Below the pieces are notes generated by a model. The model was not told where the DNA came from and did no database searches. It saw nothing but the letters and a program-made list of their open reading frames with translations. A stretch of 64,000 nucleotides of DNA from Clarkia xantiana subsp. parviflora (Eukaryota > Streptophyta > Magnoliopsida > Myrtales > Onagraceae). The translations under genes were made by a program, and so were the position numbers. The DNA is taken from assembly GCA_036873135.1 (NCBI GenBank), contig JAPTYO010000018.1, forward strand, positions 1,984,001-2,048,000, written 5' to 3'. Shown in pieces: positions 34,901 through 46,234 of the stretch (the first letter of the stretch is position 1; every line of letters starts with the position of its first letter).

Positions 34901-34914
34901 GCTAGGGTTTTATA
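34901..34914 (-). promoter_or_regulatory. TATA box and telo-box of the antisense gene
   Basis: The minus strand reads CTATAAAACCCTAGC: a TATAAAA (34914-34908) overlapping AAACCCTAG, the plant telo-box. It lies about 165 bp upstream of the antisense ATG at 34744, a normal spacing for a plant promoter with a leader. Confidence 0.6.
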
Positions 34915-35287
34915 GTCGAAGAAGACAGTTGAAAGGACACTTCGATCCGAGTCGTCAAATTCGAAAGGTCTTAATCTGAACCGTCGAGATGAAACGTGCA
35001 GAAGGACAACGGGCGTAATGATGAAACGGCCTGAAAAGCACTTTCCAGAAAAGGACAGGCGCGAAAAATCAGGCACGTGGGTCGAAAACGTCACTCCATC
35101 ATCTGCTGCATTTAATGCGCTAGAAAACCGAAGAGACCCTTGGGATATAGCAGTTATCCATAAAACCCTGAGGAAACGTAGAGGAGAAGACTGATAACTT
35201 TAAGTAACTGAACCAAGGAGTAGATCCCCGACTCTAGTATGGGAAAAATCGGGAGTTGGAAGACACGACGAACTAAAAGTCCCTCAT

Positions 35288-35301
35288 GTCTTGGGGGCAA
35301 A
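35288..35301 (+). other. Polypurine tract of element C
   Basis: TCTTGGGGGCAAA directly precedes the 3' LTR start TGATGGG at 35302. Confidence 0.75.
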
Positions 35302-35999
35302 TGATGGGTCCGATTATAGCCGTCAGGCCCTTTAACGGCGAGGAAACGGCAAACAGGCCCACCAGGCCCAGAGTAAAGGTCACGATGACCTAAGAGAAGG
35401 GTCCCGATGAAGGGAGTCCCGACGAAGCAGGGTCCCGACAGAGTCGGTCCCGACAATGGAGCTAAAAGCTCCCGACGAGAAGCCTTTAAGTAGGCCCCGA
35501 TGATGAATCCCTGAGAATGATTGGCCCTGTCACGATGACGAGGGGCCCCGAGCGGTGACACAACGAGATAACTCTGGAGTCCCCGACGGGAGTCGGGACT
35601 CGTTACCAGAAGATAAAGCCAAGATATGCGGGGCGTGACCGAGATATACGGAACGTGGTTAAGATACACGGATCGTGGCCGAAATACGCGGGGCATGGCT
35701 AAGATACGCGAGATCGTGTACGAGATAAGCGGGATACGGGCTAACCACCCCTAACGGTTCGCCAGGTACCTGAGACACCTCTTTGCCTATAAAAGGGCAG
35801 GAGGTCACCTCAGATCAGGTTACGTTGAAATTGAATACTTTTGATATCTGTTGCTTGCCAGTCATACGAGAGACTCATTTAAGCATCGGAGAGGGATTCT
35901 GGGTCACCGCCCGGTCTATCCCCTCTTGCAGGATTGCGTGGAGCAAAGGAGCTAGGATTGCCGTCAAGATCCGTGCCGGAGTTCCACCGTGATCCAACA
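35302..35999 (+). mobile_element. 3' LTR of element C
   Basis: 698 bp, the same length as the 5' LTR, with about three mismatches by eye. It is followed by the second copy of TTTAC at 36000-36004 and the rest of the split tandem array. Confidence 0.95.
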
Positions 36000-36852
36000 T
36001 TTACCTTCTTGTCGACATGTATGTACGTACATGGAAACACTTAGAAAATATTTTCTCCTTGTCGACATGCATCCCTGTCGACATGCATGTACGTACATGG
36101 AAACACTTAGAAAATATTTTCTCCTTGTCGACATGTATGTATGTACATGGAAACACTTAGAAAATATTTTCCTTCTTGTCGACATGTATCCTTGTCGACA
36201 TGTATGTACGTACATGGAAACACTTAGAAAATATTTTCTCCTTGTCGACATGTATGTATGTACATGGAAACACTTAGAAAATATTTTGCTTCTTGTCGAC
36301 ATGTATGTATGTGCATGGAAACACTTAGAAAATATTTTCCTTCTTGTCGACATGCATCTTTGTCGACATGTATGTACGTACATGGAAACACTTAGAAAAT
36401 ATTTTCTCCTTGTCGACATGTATGTATGTACATGGAAACACTTAGAAAATATTTTCCTTCTTGTCGACATGTATCCTTGTCGACATGTATGTACGTACAT
36501 GGAAACACTTAGAAAATATTTTCTCCTTGTCGACATGTATGTATGTACATGGAAACACTTAGAAAATATTTTCCTTCTTGTCGACATGTATGTATGTGCA
36601 TGGAAACACTTAGAAAATATTTTCCTTCTTGTCGACATGCATCTTTGTCGACATGTATGTACGTACATGGAAACACTTAGAAAATATTTTCTCCTTGTCG
36701 ACATGTATGTATGTACATGGAAACAGTTAGAAAATATTTTCCTTCTTGTCGACATGTATCCTTGTCGACATGTATGTACGTACATGGAAACACTTAGAAA
36801 ATATTTTCTCCTTGTCGACATGCATCACTGTCGACATGTATGTACGTACATT
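36000..36852. repeat. 50-bp tandem array in element B, part 2 (right of insertion C)
   Basis: Units of 50-51 bp, GTCGACATGTATGTACGTAC + ATGGAAACACTTAGAAAATATTTTC + TCCTT or CTTCTT, alternate with 16-bp short units (GTCGACATGTATCCTT). The mixture repeats as a higher-order block of roughly 280-290 bp (junctions near 36179, 36472 and 36748). Each unit carries a self-complementary CATGTACGTACATG-type core. Both strands stay open for about 300 codons only because of unit lengths. Confidence 0.93.
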
Positions 36853-38584
36853 ATGTGTGCGTATTTGCCCCCGCACTTAGAATCTTTTCACCATCTCTGG
36901 CTATGTATGCCGTATCCGTATGCTTGATGCGAACACAGGTTATATGCCTACTTCTGATAATATGCTGACACGTGGTTGTATGCTGACAGCTTGCAATATG
37001 CTGACTGTCATCCTGAGTCAAGTACTTAGAAAATATTCCACCATTGTAATTTTGTATGTTGCGAGTATGCGCTCGGTGTTGTCACGGAAGGTTAATGTGT
37101 TGAAGAGGTTGCCCCCCTCGCGTGATGCTTGTTACTTGTTGCCCGAAGACTAATAAGTCTTGTACGTACGTGGTTGTCTTACATGGAGCGTCTGTTGCAT
37201 AAGTGCTTGAATAAGTGTTGGTGTGTGTTTGCGCACTGACTGGATTGTTGATAGCATTTTCCAGGATATCAGATCTTGCTGTCCTCTTGTCAGAATTAGT
37301 CTTTCCACGGTTGTTATCATGAGCAAGTCTACTATCTCCATCTTGATGGGAGAAAGCTTGTCTTTGCGGATAGGTGATGTGTATAGAAATCCATTTGTTG
37401 AGAGGAATGTTCATACAAGTGCCCCCGCTACTCTAGAGTCTTCGGGCACGGTCGCGGTGAAAGGCTTGTGAGTAAGACGTCCCATTGTATCTTCTTTGAA
37501 CTTGTTAATTTTCCAAGTTATCGCTGGCTTGCAGTTTCTGTTTTTAGCATAATTCTCGAAAGATCCGACGCAGGGGCGCGTTCCTCGAGCGATTCTTAGT
37601 TCTTTATGCTGAGCATGACCGTGCTAATTCCTTCTTGTGATAAAGGAAATAGAGTTGAGGGTTGTGCAGTGGTGTCTTCTGCCCCCCGGTCGAGGGACCG
37701 GCCCAAGGAGGAGCGTTACTCCTACTGAGGTAAGTGTTTGTTGATTGCTGATTGTCGCCCTTATGTTGAAGAGCTATGTTGTGCTGTATGTTGAAACAAT
37801 CATTCTTGTCGTGTCTTCTATGTGGATGACGACATTGCATTTGATGCTGACATTATGGACTCTTTGCCATAAGTCCTTAGAGATGATGTAGACTCTTGGT
37901 TGCTGTTGGGCTATCTTGAGCTATCTATGTTGTCCATATGCTTTGGACTTGAAAGATTGGATATATATCCTTAGATAATGAACATGATGTCCGTAGTTGC
38001 GACTGTACGTCGCGCATTGTTAAGTGTTGTGATCGCCCCTCTTGGCTAGACTCCAAGGCATGGCGAGATGGGTAGAGCATAGGATGTTGCGACTTGCACA
38101 CTATAGGTTTTGTTTGGAGAGGACGGTGGCAACTTCTGCTTGTTCCGCCGAGTCTGTGTTTATTGAATGTGGATGAATTAGTAACGTAGACATAGTCCCT
38201 GCAGTCGTGGCCGATAGCCGCTTCCTGATTGATAAGTTGAGAAGCTCTCTTGATTGTTTGCATGATGCATTATGCATATTGCCCTTCTTTCCTGAATAGC
38301 TTGCCGCTATATGTGTTGCAACCTGCCAAGTTTTTTTTTTTTTTTTTTTGTATAGCAATATTTCTCAACAAGTAGTGTATTTGAAAGGTGTTATCTTGGC
38401 TAAGCAAGATAGTAGTTTATACCGTCTCTTAGTTCCACTCTAAGGCGACGTTGTACAAGACTCGACTTGTAAATTTTATGAGTTTTAAACAGGGTGCGCA
38501 CCTGCCAGCGTGTATCAACCCGCGTTGGGGAAGCATACGTAAAAACATTTTAGTTTTTGAAGAAGCGTTTTGTGAACCCTAAAA

Positions 38585-38755
38585 AGCTTGTTGGTAAAAT
38601 ATTTGAACAAATATTTTGACATTGAATGTGATACATCCAAAAAACCGTGTTGATAAAATTTTTGGAAAGGTGTTTGATACATAAAATATTTGGCAAAATT
38701 TTTGATAAAATATTTGGCAAAATTTTTGATAAAATATTTGAAAAATATTTGTGAT
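38585..38755. repeat. AT-rich short repeats in element B
   Basis: Repeated AAAATATTTG/GATAAAATTTTTGG units, including two adjacent 23-bp copies of TGATAAAATATTTGGCAAAA plus TTT. Confidence 0.65.
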
Positions 38756-39235
38756 ACATGATTCCTGCGTCCAGGGACCATGTAACACTTTTTTGAGAAT
38801 ATGAATTGTGATGCATGCTTTCTGCGTCCAGGAACCATGCAACACGGTTTGAAAATCTGTAGTACGGAATTGTCATCTTAACCAGAGGACTTTTGCCGTA
38901 TAAAACGAACCCTGATGGCATTCGTAATATGGGAGTGTCGTCTAAACAGAGGACATTCGTCATGAAGAGTGCACCCTAAACAGGATATACGCACTTATTA
39001 TAGAGTGGGGTCGTTGTCTAAACAGAGAACTTCCGTCACTTAAGGGGTGATCAGCCCCGTATGCCCATCCTGTTCTGAATCCAGGGAATGGCTATGAACA
39101 TGAGGATTTGCCTCTAACCAGAGATGTCACAGCATGTCATTTTTTAGAAGTAAACATGGGGCTTGTCTTTTTTTTTTTTTTTTTAAAAAAAAGAGGGTAC
39201 CACAACATGCTATTTTGATAGTAGGCTTTGGCGTT

Positions 39236-39457
39236 ATTCCAAGGTATTTTGGTAGTAGGTCTTGGTGTTAATCCAAGATATTGCTTGTAGCTGACGCCCT
39301 GAATAGTCGTCGTTTTGATAGTAGGTCTTGGTGTTAATCCAAGACATTGCTTGTAGCTGACGCCCTGAATAGTCGTCGTTTTGATAGTAGGTCTTGGTGT
39401 TAATCCAAGACATTGCTTGTAGCTTACGCCCTGAATAGTCGTCGTTTTGATAGTAGT
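39236..39457. repeat. 66-bp tandem repeat in element B
   Basis: Just over three copies of a 66-bp unit with TAGTAGGTCTTGGTGTTAAT, CCAAGACATTGCTTGTAGCT and GACGCCCTGAATAGTCGTCG. Non-coding; 66 is a multiple of three, so it stays open on the minus strand as an artefact. Confidence 0.88.
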
Positions 39458-40500
39458 CTGCAGGTTGTCATTGTGGTATATAAGTTGGTTGTACACATAG
39501 CTTGATGGCTTTGTGTTGCCGGCATCTTCTAGAGATAGACGCCTATGTTATGAATGGAGAAATAAACTCCTTGTTGGTGTAGATAACAGATATGTTGGTG
39601 TTGTATAACATAAATCCCTCCTTGAACACAATGCTTAGCTTGTATTGTTGAAGTAGATTTTTGTGCATGGGTTACTACTTGGCATCATTCCTGAGTAGTA
39701 ATCGTAGTGTAGCATGTACCTACGAGTAGAGTTACTTTTGTCAGATAATCGCAATTTTATAAGTTTGCAAAAGTATGAAGTCATGAAATTTTGTTTTTAG
39801 TTATGCATATAATTATTAAAGTAAAGGAATCTGATACAAGGATTCCTTATTTGTGTAGGAAACTTCCCTGAGTGTGGATACGATAGGTGTAGATCATGAT
39901 AGGCATGTATATATGTTAGGTAGAATTGTCGAGCACTTGTCAGCTTGGTGCCCCCCCAAGTCGCTTGGCAGTTGTATTGCTGTTTCCTGATTGTTTATAT
40001 TGTTTCAGCTTCTAATAGTGCATGATCTGTCCTTGTGTAGTGCCCTGACTTGTTTATTATTGCGATGCGATTTTTAGTCTTGCGCGTATAAAATGCTTCA
40101 GACTTTGTGTTGTTGACGCGAGGAATATGTGTGTAGTTGTTACTTGGCGTTATTCCAAGGTAATATGCGTCATAATAATGTACCTACGAAAGTAGATTTA
40201 TCCTTTATTAGATATTTAGAGTTCGCACGACGGATTACAAGAAAGCGTCTAGTGATCACTTCTTTCGAAAATTACTGAGGCTAATAAGCATGAGTTGTAC
40301 TTAATCTTTAAAAGATTTAACATAGATATGCGAAAAAAGATATAAGGAAGATAAAGGGATTGGTGATGTGTTTGACGTCCTCATAGGTGATTTTTTGGCT
40401 AGTTGATTCTGCCACGTGACACATAGTTTCTCAATGCATCTAGCGTGTTAAGTTCTTCAATCTCCCCTTTTGGGGATGGACAAAAGTTGATGTCATGCCC

Positions 40501-42126
40501 TCAAGTTTTACTTTGCTTGTGTTGTTCTTCAACATCTTTGCCAAGGAAAGCAGTCGTTGACTCATATGGGCGGTGAGGTTTGTTTTCTGGCTTGTGTTGT
40601 TCTTCAACATCTTTGCCAAGGAAAGCAGTCGTTGACTCATATGGGCGGTGAGGTTTGTTTTCTGGGAGTTTGAGATATGCTTCTTCTGCATTCATACTCC
40701 AAAGTTTGTACGAATTGTCACAATTGGTTCCATAAGTGACGTTGTTTTTCTGGCATTTGGCGATAGGTGGATTATCATCCGCCTTTTCTTTTCCCTTGCT
40801 TTTTTCTGAAGACTTCACACGAGGCTTCCTTTGATGCTTATTGCCATGGTCGATATACTTCATCATTTTTCCTTCTAAGATCAAACTGTTTACATGAAAT
40901 CGTAAGCTGACACAGCTGTCTGTCTCATGGCCACACACTTCGTGATTCTCGCACCATTTGCTTTTATCTTTTCCCAATGGGCCATTGCGGAATTTAAAGG
41001 GTTTTTTCCACAGCTTGGTCTCCTTCATTTCTTTCAGGATGACAGACAATGGTGTGTTCAAAGGAACACATATGGCGAGATTGGTATCGTTGAGCCTTTG
41101 GGCATCTGACTGGAACGACCTCTTTTGTCGCGGTTGCCTCTTTTCCCAGGAGACGTGTATCTCTTTTTCAATTATTGCCTTCAGGGTTCTTGTTGTCAAA
41201 CCCGTGATTAGGATGTCATCGTCACTAGCAGGTTTTTTCCGTCCCTCCTTGTGACATATGTCAGCATCGTCTTGGCTTGTCCTTGTGGAAGGACCTTCTT
41301 TGTGTATTTTGGATGACTCTGCTTGAGTCTTCTTTGGAGGGCTGTCTCCTTGATCAACGAATTGCTTTAATTTGCCTTTGAGGACAAAGTTGTTAATGCG
41401 GTTACGTAGGCTGACACAACTATCCGTTTCGTGGCCGAAGACTTCGTGGTTTTCACGCCACTTGTCTTTGTCTTTCCCCAGCGGACCTTTTCTGAAATTG
41501 TTCAACTCTTTCCACATGTTCGCATCTTTCATCTTTCTCAATATCACGGATAGCGGGGCATTCAAAGGAATGTAGTCAGCGAGGTTTATTTCTTTTGGCT
41601 TTTCGAAACCTCCTTGAAAAGGTCTTTTTGGCTGAGGCTGCCAATTTCTTCCTTGCTGACCGCTTGAGGGCGGTTTTGCTTGATTCTGCTTTGGGTGTTG
41701 GTACTAGAATGTATCTTCCGGGCATTGCCCCTCTATTCTTTGGTGCAGTGTGTCTTGATGACTTGTGAGTCGAGACTTTGTCCCTATCGTCTCAACTTGT
41801 TCGTTGATTGGAGGCAAAGGAGGTGACGGGTTGACACCTTTGTATTGGAAGGCTCCTTGGTCGCATTGTGCGGAGGATGCATTTCTTGTTGGAGTGAAGA
41901 AAGCACTGGATGTGGCAACAGGGATGTGGAAGGATCCACGTTGTCTTCTTATCGGCTTCTGCGAGGTTATGGACAAGGCGTTGTGGTATGCAACGTGCTC
42001 CTTGTCGTTTGATGAGAAATCAATGACATCTTCAAAGGCGGCATTCTTTATGTCAACATACTCCAAGTTGGTGTTATCGGTCTTGTGCATTGTCTTTGTG
42101 GTGTGGTAGCTTTTTGTTCGAATCAC
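40501..42126 (-). pseudogene. Degenerate gag of element B with duplicated zinc-knuckle module
   Basis: One minus-strand frame begins just after the PBS and is interrupted by a single TAG at 41704-41706 (CPEDTF*YQHPKQNQ). A module of about 160 residues occurs twice: NAPLSVILRKMKDANMWKE then WRENHEVFGHETDSCVSLR (41565-41360), and NTPLSVILKEMKETKLWKK then WCENHEVCGHETDSCVSLR (about 41085-40900). The second keeps the C-x2-H-x4-H-x4-C knuckle; the first has lost its first Cys. A 24-residue segment (ENKPHRPYESTTAFLGKDVE) is also tandemly duplicated near the end. No capsid core is visible, and the N-terminal part present in element D is missing. Probably an RNA-binding remnant, or not expressed. Confidence 0.75.
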
Positions 42127-42130
42127 GTAG

Positions 42131-42140
42131 ACGGCGCCAA
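42131..42140 (-). other. Primer-binding site of element B
   Basis: The minus strand reads TTGGCGCCGT immediately after the 5' LTR end (GCAACA). Confidence 0.8.
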
Positions 42141-42843
42141 TGTTGCGTCCGGGATGAACAAGGTCGTGAGGACGCGTCTGTTCGCGTGGTTGTGCGGGAT
42201 TTTGGGCTGTAAACCTTCGTCGGGAAGAGGTTGGGCCACTGACGATTGTTCGGTTTTACTCCCGTATAAGGTCTGTGTCTCGGTACGGCTGTGTCTCAAG
42301 GAAATGTATGAGTCTTGGAAGGCGGTGGACTGTGCGCAAATGCGGATGTCTGGGCAACGGTTCCTGCACGAAGGACCAATGCTAGGAGAGGGGGGGGGGG
42401 GTGGTGCTAGCGGAGCCCTCTCCGAAGCTTAAGTCACTATAATGGCAAAATAGTAATTTCTAGAGAGAAGTCAGAGATCAAAATACCAAAGTTGGGCAAA
42501 TGAGAGAGTGTGTGAAAATGGGTGGCCAAGGCCTCCTATTTATAGGCTTCCTTGGGACCGGACCCGGTTTTAAAGCGGTTTGACGACGGTTCAAGAAAAC
42601 AAGCGGTAACCGTTATCCATATTGGTAATGCGTGAACTTGACTTCTCTACGCATAACGGTAATCGCGGATACGGTAGTCGCGCGATACCTGAAATGCAAT
42701 CCGGGGGTCCGGCCCGGACGCGCGTAACGCACTTCCAGACCGTTTTGACCTGTTAGGAAACGTTTTTAAACCGAGATGTAATTTTGACGTGTTTGCGAGG
42801 CCCGGAATGTAAATACGAACCCGAATTGGACATTTATCCATCA
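42141..42843 (-). mobile_element. 5' LTR of element B (703 bp)
   Basis: Pairs with 25162-25935. On the minus strand it has an intact TATA box CTATAAATAGG (about 42534-42545). It is followed on the plus strand by GTTCT, the second copy of the target duplication. Confidence 0.9.
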
Positions 42844-42848
42844 GTTCT

Positions 42849-43640
42849 AGTCATCCATTCTCTGGATACTAGCAAGGAGGACACGAAGTGGCGCGGGTCG
42901 TTGGTTTGATTAGTTTGTTAGTCCATCTGGAAAGAATGGTGTCGAACATTACATCAACATGACGATCCAAACCCAGCAAAAACTGCATAAGTAGCCTTGA
43001 TAGATTCTGGGGAGTACTGGTCGTCTTAACAGTGTTGGGGGTCATCTTCGGCCGCTCATCACTTCCATGGAAATGACGATCTGCGAAAGCAGCGATGGGT
43101 GCCGCCGGAAGTAGGGTTTGTCAAGGCTAACAGTGATGCGTGCGACTTCAGATGGTATTGCTTGGCATGGCAGAATGGGAGGCATAGCTCGGAATGCGAG
43201 TGGTGATGTTGTCGGTGACTTCTGTCAGCCATGCGTTGTCAATGGAGTTCTTCAATTGGAGATTGCAGCCATAGCTGCTGGTGTGGAGCTATCGCTATTG
43301 ACGAAGGCAGGTCTAGCATATATTGGAGTTGGATTCTTGCGAAGCCATATGGAGTGTTGTCGAAAATGGACATCAGGTGGACTGGAGGATCAACATTCAT
43401 GTACATAACATACATATGAGGATCGGGAATTTTACTTGCGTGCGTTGATCTTGCGTTCCGAGGAAAGCAAATTGCATTGCGGATTGAATTGCGGTCCAAG
43501 CCCGAAAAATGTCGTGTCTACATGATTCGGTTGAATCGCCCCCACCTCTTTGTTATCTTTTCTTGTATTAGATAGGAACTTTATCCCCCTCTGTGAGCAT
43601 TGTAATGTTTGAATGAATATATACGATCGGAAAAAAAAAA
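42849..43640 (+). pseudogene. 3' part of the LINE: RNase H domain, 3' UTR and poly(A) tail
   Basis: It continues the LINE cut by element B. 43100-43400 encodes RATSDGIAWHGRMGGIARNA, DVVGDFCQPCVVNGVLQLEI and AAIAAGVELSLL, which match the RNase H domain at the C-terminus of plant L1 ORF2. A 3' UTR with TGTAATGTTTGAATGAATATA ends in a run of ten A at 43631-43640, a typical LINE tail. Frameshifted. Confidence 0.8.
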
Positions 43641-46234
43641 TGTATATAAATGAGTCTCTACTCACAAGTCCAAGTTAATTATTAATATGATCGATAGTTT
43701 TGCAATTATGAAATATACAATTATACATACAGTGAAAGAAAAATCTGTGCTCAGAGGGTCACAAATCCAAGTTGATGAGAAATTTGATGATTAATATGAA
43801 TGACTAGTTTTGCAATTATGATATATACAGTGAATAAAAATGACAATGTAATGGAATTGGTTATGGTTATTATAAGTTTGAGTTTGAAAAAAAAAAAAGT
43901 AGAAATGAGTTGTATGCAAGTAGCTAGTGTGAGTTGGATTGGGGGAGAAAAAGACAGGTGGGTGGAATCTTGAAGTGTGTTCTGTTTGGACTTGATTATT
44001 ATTGTTTATATAGTAAAAGGTGGACTTATTGAAATCTATCTAATTGTCATTTTCTATTTGTATTAGGTGAGAAGCTAGCTATAAGCTTTGGGTTTCTCTA
44101 TTCTTAATAATTAGTTTATATATTTTTGTTTCATTATTTCAACGTGAGTCAGTAGGAATTTTGCGTATTCGTACTTTTTGAGAAAGTCAATGCAGCCTAC
44201 TCACTTACATTTGAAGTTTCACATCACATGCAATACAAATTATTTAAACTTGAATTCAAAATCTGAAGTTGCTGGGTATATATAATGGTGCTTAATGATT
44301 TTATGAATTAGTTTGGCTCAAAAGTAAAAAAATATTCATGGATAAGGATGTTGAGGCGTATTAATTCAAGATAAAACTTAAATATCGTTAATATATAATT
44401 TATACATCCCATGAAAGTGGGGTATATTTTGAACAAGTTAAGATTTATGTGGTTGACTTTATATATATGGTAGGGTATTAATTATGTAGAAATTGAAATT
44501 GATATGATATGAGGAATCAATCATGGAGGCAGGCATCTCTTTCTATCTATATATCTGGTTTAGTGGATGTATGTATATGTTTGTTTTTATTGGCGTAAAA
44601 ATAAAAGAAGGCGGGTTTGATGGAGAATTTGTGAGGTTTCAAGTGTGATTTTGGGTTAAGTTAATAGGAGGGTGACGTTATGTTGTTGGAGAGTTAGTGG
44701 TTGGGAGTTTATAGTAGGGGGGATATTAATTAATCTTTCTTAATTAATTAGTTAGTTGTTACTCCCCATGCAATGCATCATCGTAGCTAGCTTTGGACAG
44801 ACAGTAGAGAGACTGCACTGCACTGCACCGCACTGAGACTGTAACTACTACATTATTTGGAGGGAGGAGGGTTTTGTTTGAAGCTGCGGCTTCTTCTGTA
44901 GTATAAAATGGGCCTGGCCCAATTGGAATTGAGACCATTCAATTCAGCAGCAGCTATATTATTATTATTATTATTCATCTCATGACTTACTGGGTTGCCA
45001 TTAATGGTTGAAAAATGGCTGACACTTAAACATATGTCAAGTTTTGGTTGGCTAGAGAGGCCATGTCGCCTCAGCGATAGAGAATAATTTCTCCACTTTT
45101 CACTTGGTGAAATCTTGTGTTGCAGCGCAAATCTATATTGGTGAGTAGGGATGGTGAGGTCTGGTGAGGGTATCACTAATATTTCACTCATACTATTATT
45201 ACCATAATCATAATCATTGAAGTTATAATTATTCGTACAATAACCATGTTTTTTCACTACGATCAAACAATTTAACCATAACCATTCAAACTAATAAAAC
45301 CCTATTGTTTCATTAAGAAATTCAAATAAGCATACATTCATTAATTCATTCATGAAATTCAAATTAAACATTATTTTATTGTTCACTTAATTAAACAACA
45401 CTTCTTCAGTCGCTTATCACTTGTGATCCTCAACAGGGCGGTGAGGCAGCGAGGCTTGTCGGAGCAGAAGCTAATGCATGATCTGTTGGCTGTTGACCTA
45501 GGGCTTGCACAGCGCAACTAAATGCAAATGAAGTGATTTGAGACTATGAGTTTTACAATATTAAGTTTTTCAAATTGGAACAGAATGAATGGACCGTATA
45601 TTTAAGATGAAAAATTAATATAAAAGATTGAATGGACGATTTAGACTGAATGAATGTTGGGAACTGTGAATAAGAATTATAATATTAGATTAATACTTAT
45701 AGTGTAATAATGTGTATGTATATAAATATTAGTAATATATTAATATTATAAATATACTAGTGATGGGTATAATCGCAGTTATAGACTTTAATGTCATAAT
45801 CATAACTGTTATGGGTACAAAACTCATACAATGACCGCACCACACCATAATGGTGCGGTTAACCATTGAAGCAAATATTGCGAAAATTTATGGTTGTTTG
45901 ATTTTCACTGCATCATTGACGGCTCTATTGGTGAGTCTAATCCAAGTTTTCAAAAATATTCCAACTTTACTTTTTTATTGATGCAGAATTGCACTGTCAC
46001 ATCGTACGTACGTATCTCTCGTTTAAAGCATCAATTCCACACTGAGATTAAAAAAAATAAAAGACCACCGACACTATTTTATAACATGTTCATCCTGATA
46101 TACACCCAAATTTATATGCTTTGTATACTAATTATATGATATGCGCTAATTATAAAAAATAATATGAGAGAGATCAGATAGTATGTTGATGTAATACAAG
46201 TTTACAATATCATGTTGGAAAAATGTGTTTATTG
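43641..46234. other. AT-rich intergenic DNA
   Basis: No convincing gene. The longest ORF (44853-45266, minus, 137 aa) is Asn-rich low complexity with no recognised domain. 43660-43690 and 43765-43815 share diverged phrases (ACAAGTCCAAGTT / ACAAATCCAAGTTGATGAG). 45755-45870 contains AATGGTGCGGTTAACCATT-type palindromic pieces that may belong to an old element. Confidence 0.5.

Larger units (their letters stand above)
27197..35999 (+). mobile_element. Complete, recently inserted gypsy (Tat-like) element C with gutted pol and an antisense gene
   Basis: 8803 bp. The LTRs 27197-27894 and 35302-35999 are both 698 bp, with about three differences by eye. The 5-bp duplication is TTTAC (27192-27196 and 36000-36004). 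Order: LTR, PBS, gag with a frameshift, protease joined to pieces of RT and integrase, 26-bp minisatellite, antisense four-exon gene, PPT, LTR. An extra ORF downstream of integrase is a known trait of the Tat/Ogre lineage of Ty3/gypsy. It cannot make its own reverse transcriptase or integrase. Confidence 0.95.
36853..40440. other. Long non-coding internal region of element B
   Basis: No pol motif (protease, YVDD, integrase HHCC or DDE) was found in any frame. Poly-T tracts lie near 38331-38350 and 39169-39184, and diverged TCTAAACAGAGGAC phrases at 38878-39030. This fills the place where pol should lie. Confidence 0.75.
25162..42843 (-). mobile_element. Complete non-autonomous gypsy element B (minus strand), containing nested element C
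   Basis: Two LTRs (25162-25935 and 42141-42843) are flanked by a perfect 5-bp duplication GTTCT (25157-25161 and 42844-42848). The PBS lies inside the right LTR and the PPT inside the left, so the element reads right to left. Element C (27197-35999) with its own TSD is inserted inside; without C and one copy of its 5-bp duplication, B is about 8.87 kb. The only coding trace is gag-like (40501-42126). No protease, RT, RNase H or integrase was found, so B must depend on enzymes supplied in trans. It is inserted in a LINE. Confidence 0.9.

Noticed and set aside
35964..36927. Long overlapping ORFs on both strands (285 and 312 aa) over the tandem array
   Set aside because: They are open only because the 50-51 bp and 16-bp repeat units lack stops; the peptides are the repeat unit translated, with no domain.
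39137..39496. 119-aa repeat ORF in element B
   Set aside because: Translation of the 66-bp tandem repeat; 66 is a multiple of three.
44853..45266. 137-aa minus-strand ORF as a possible gene
   Set aside because: Asn-rich, low complexity, no domain, no splice or promoter support; likely chance in AT-rich DNA.
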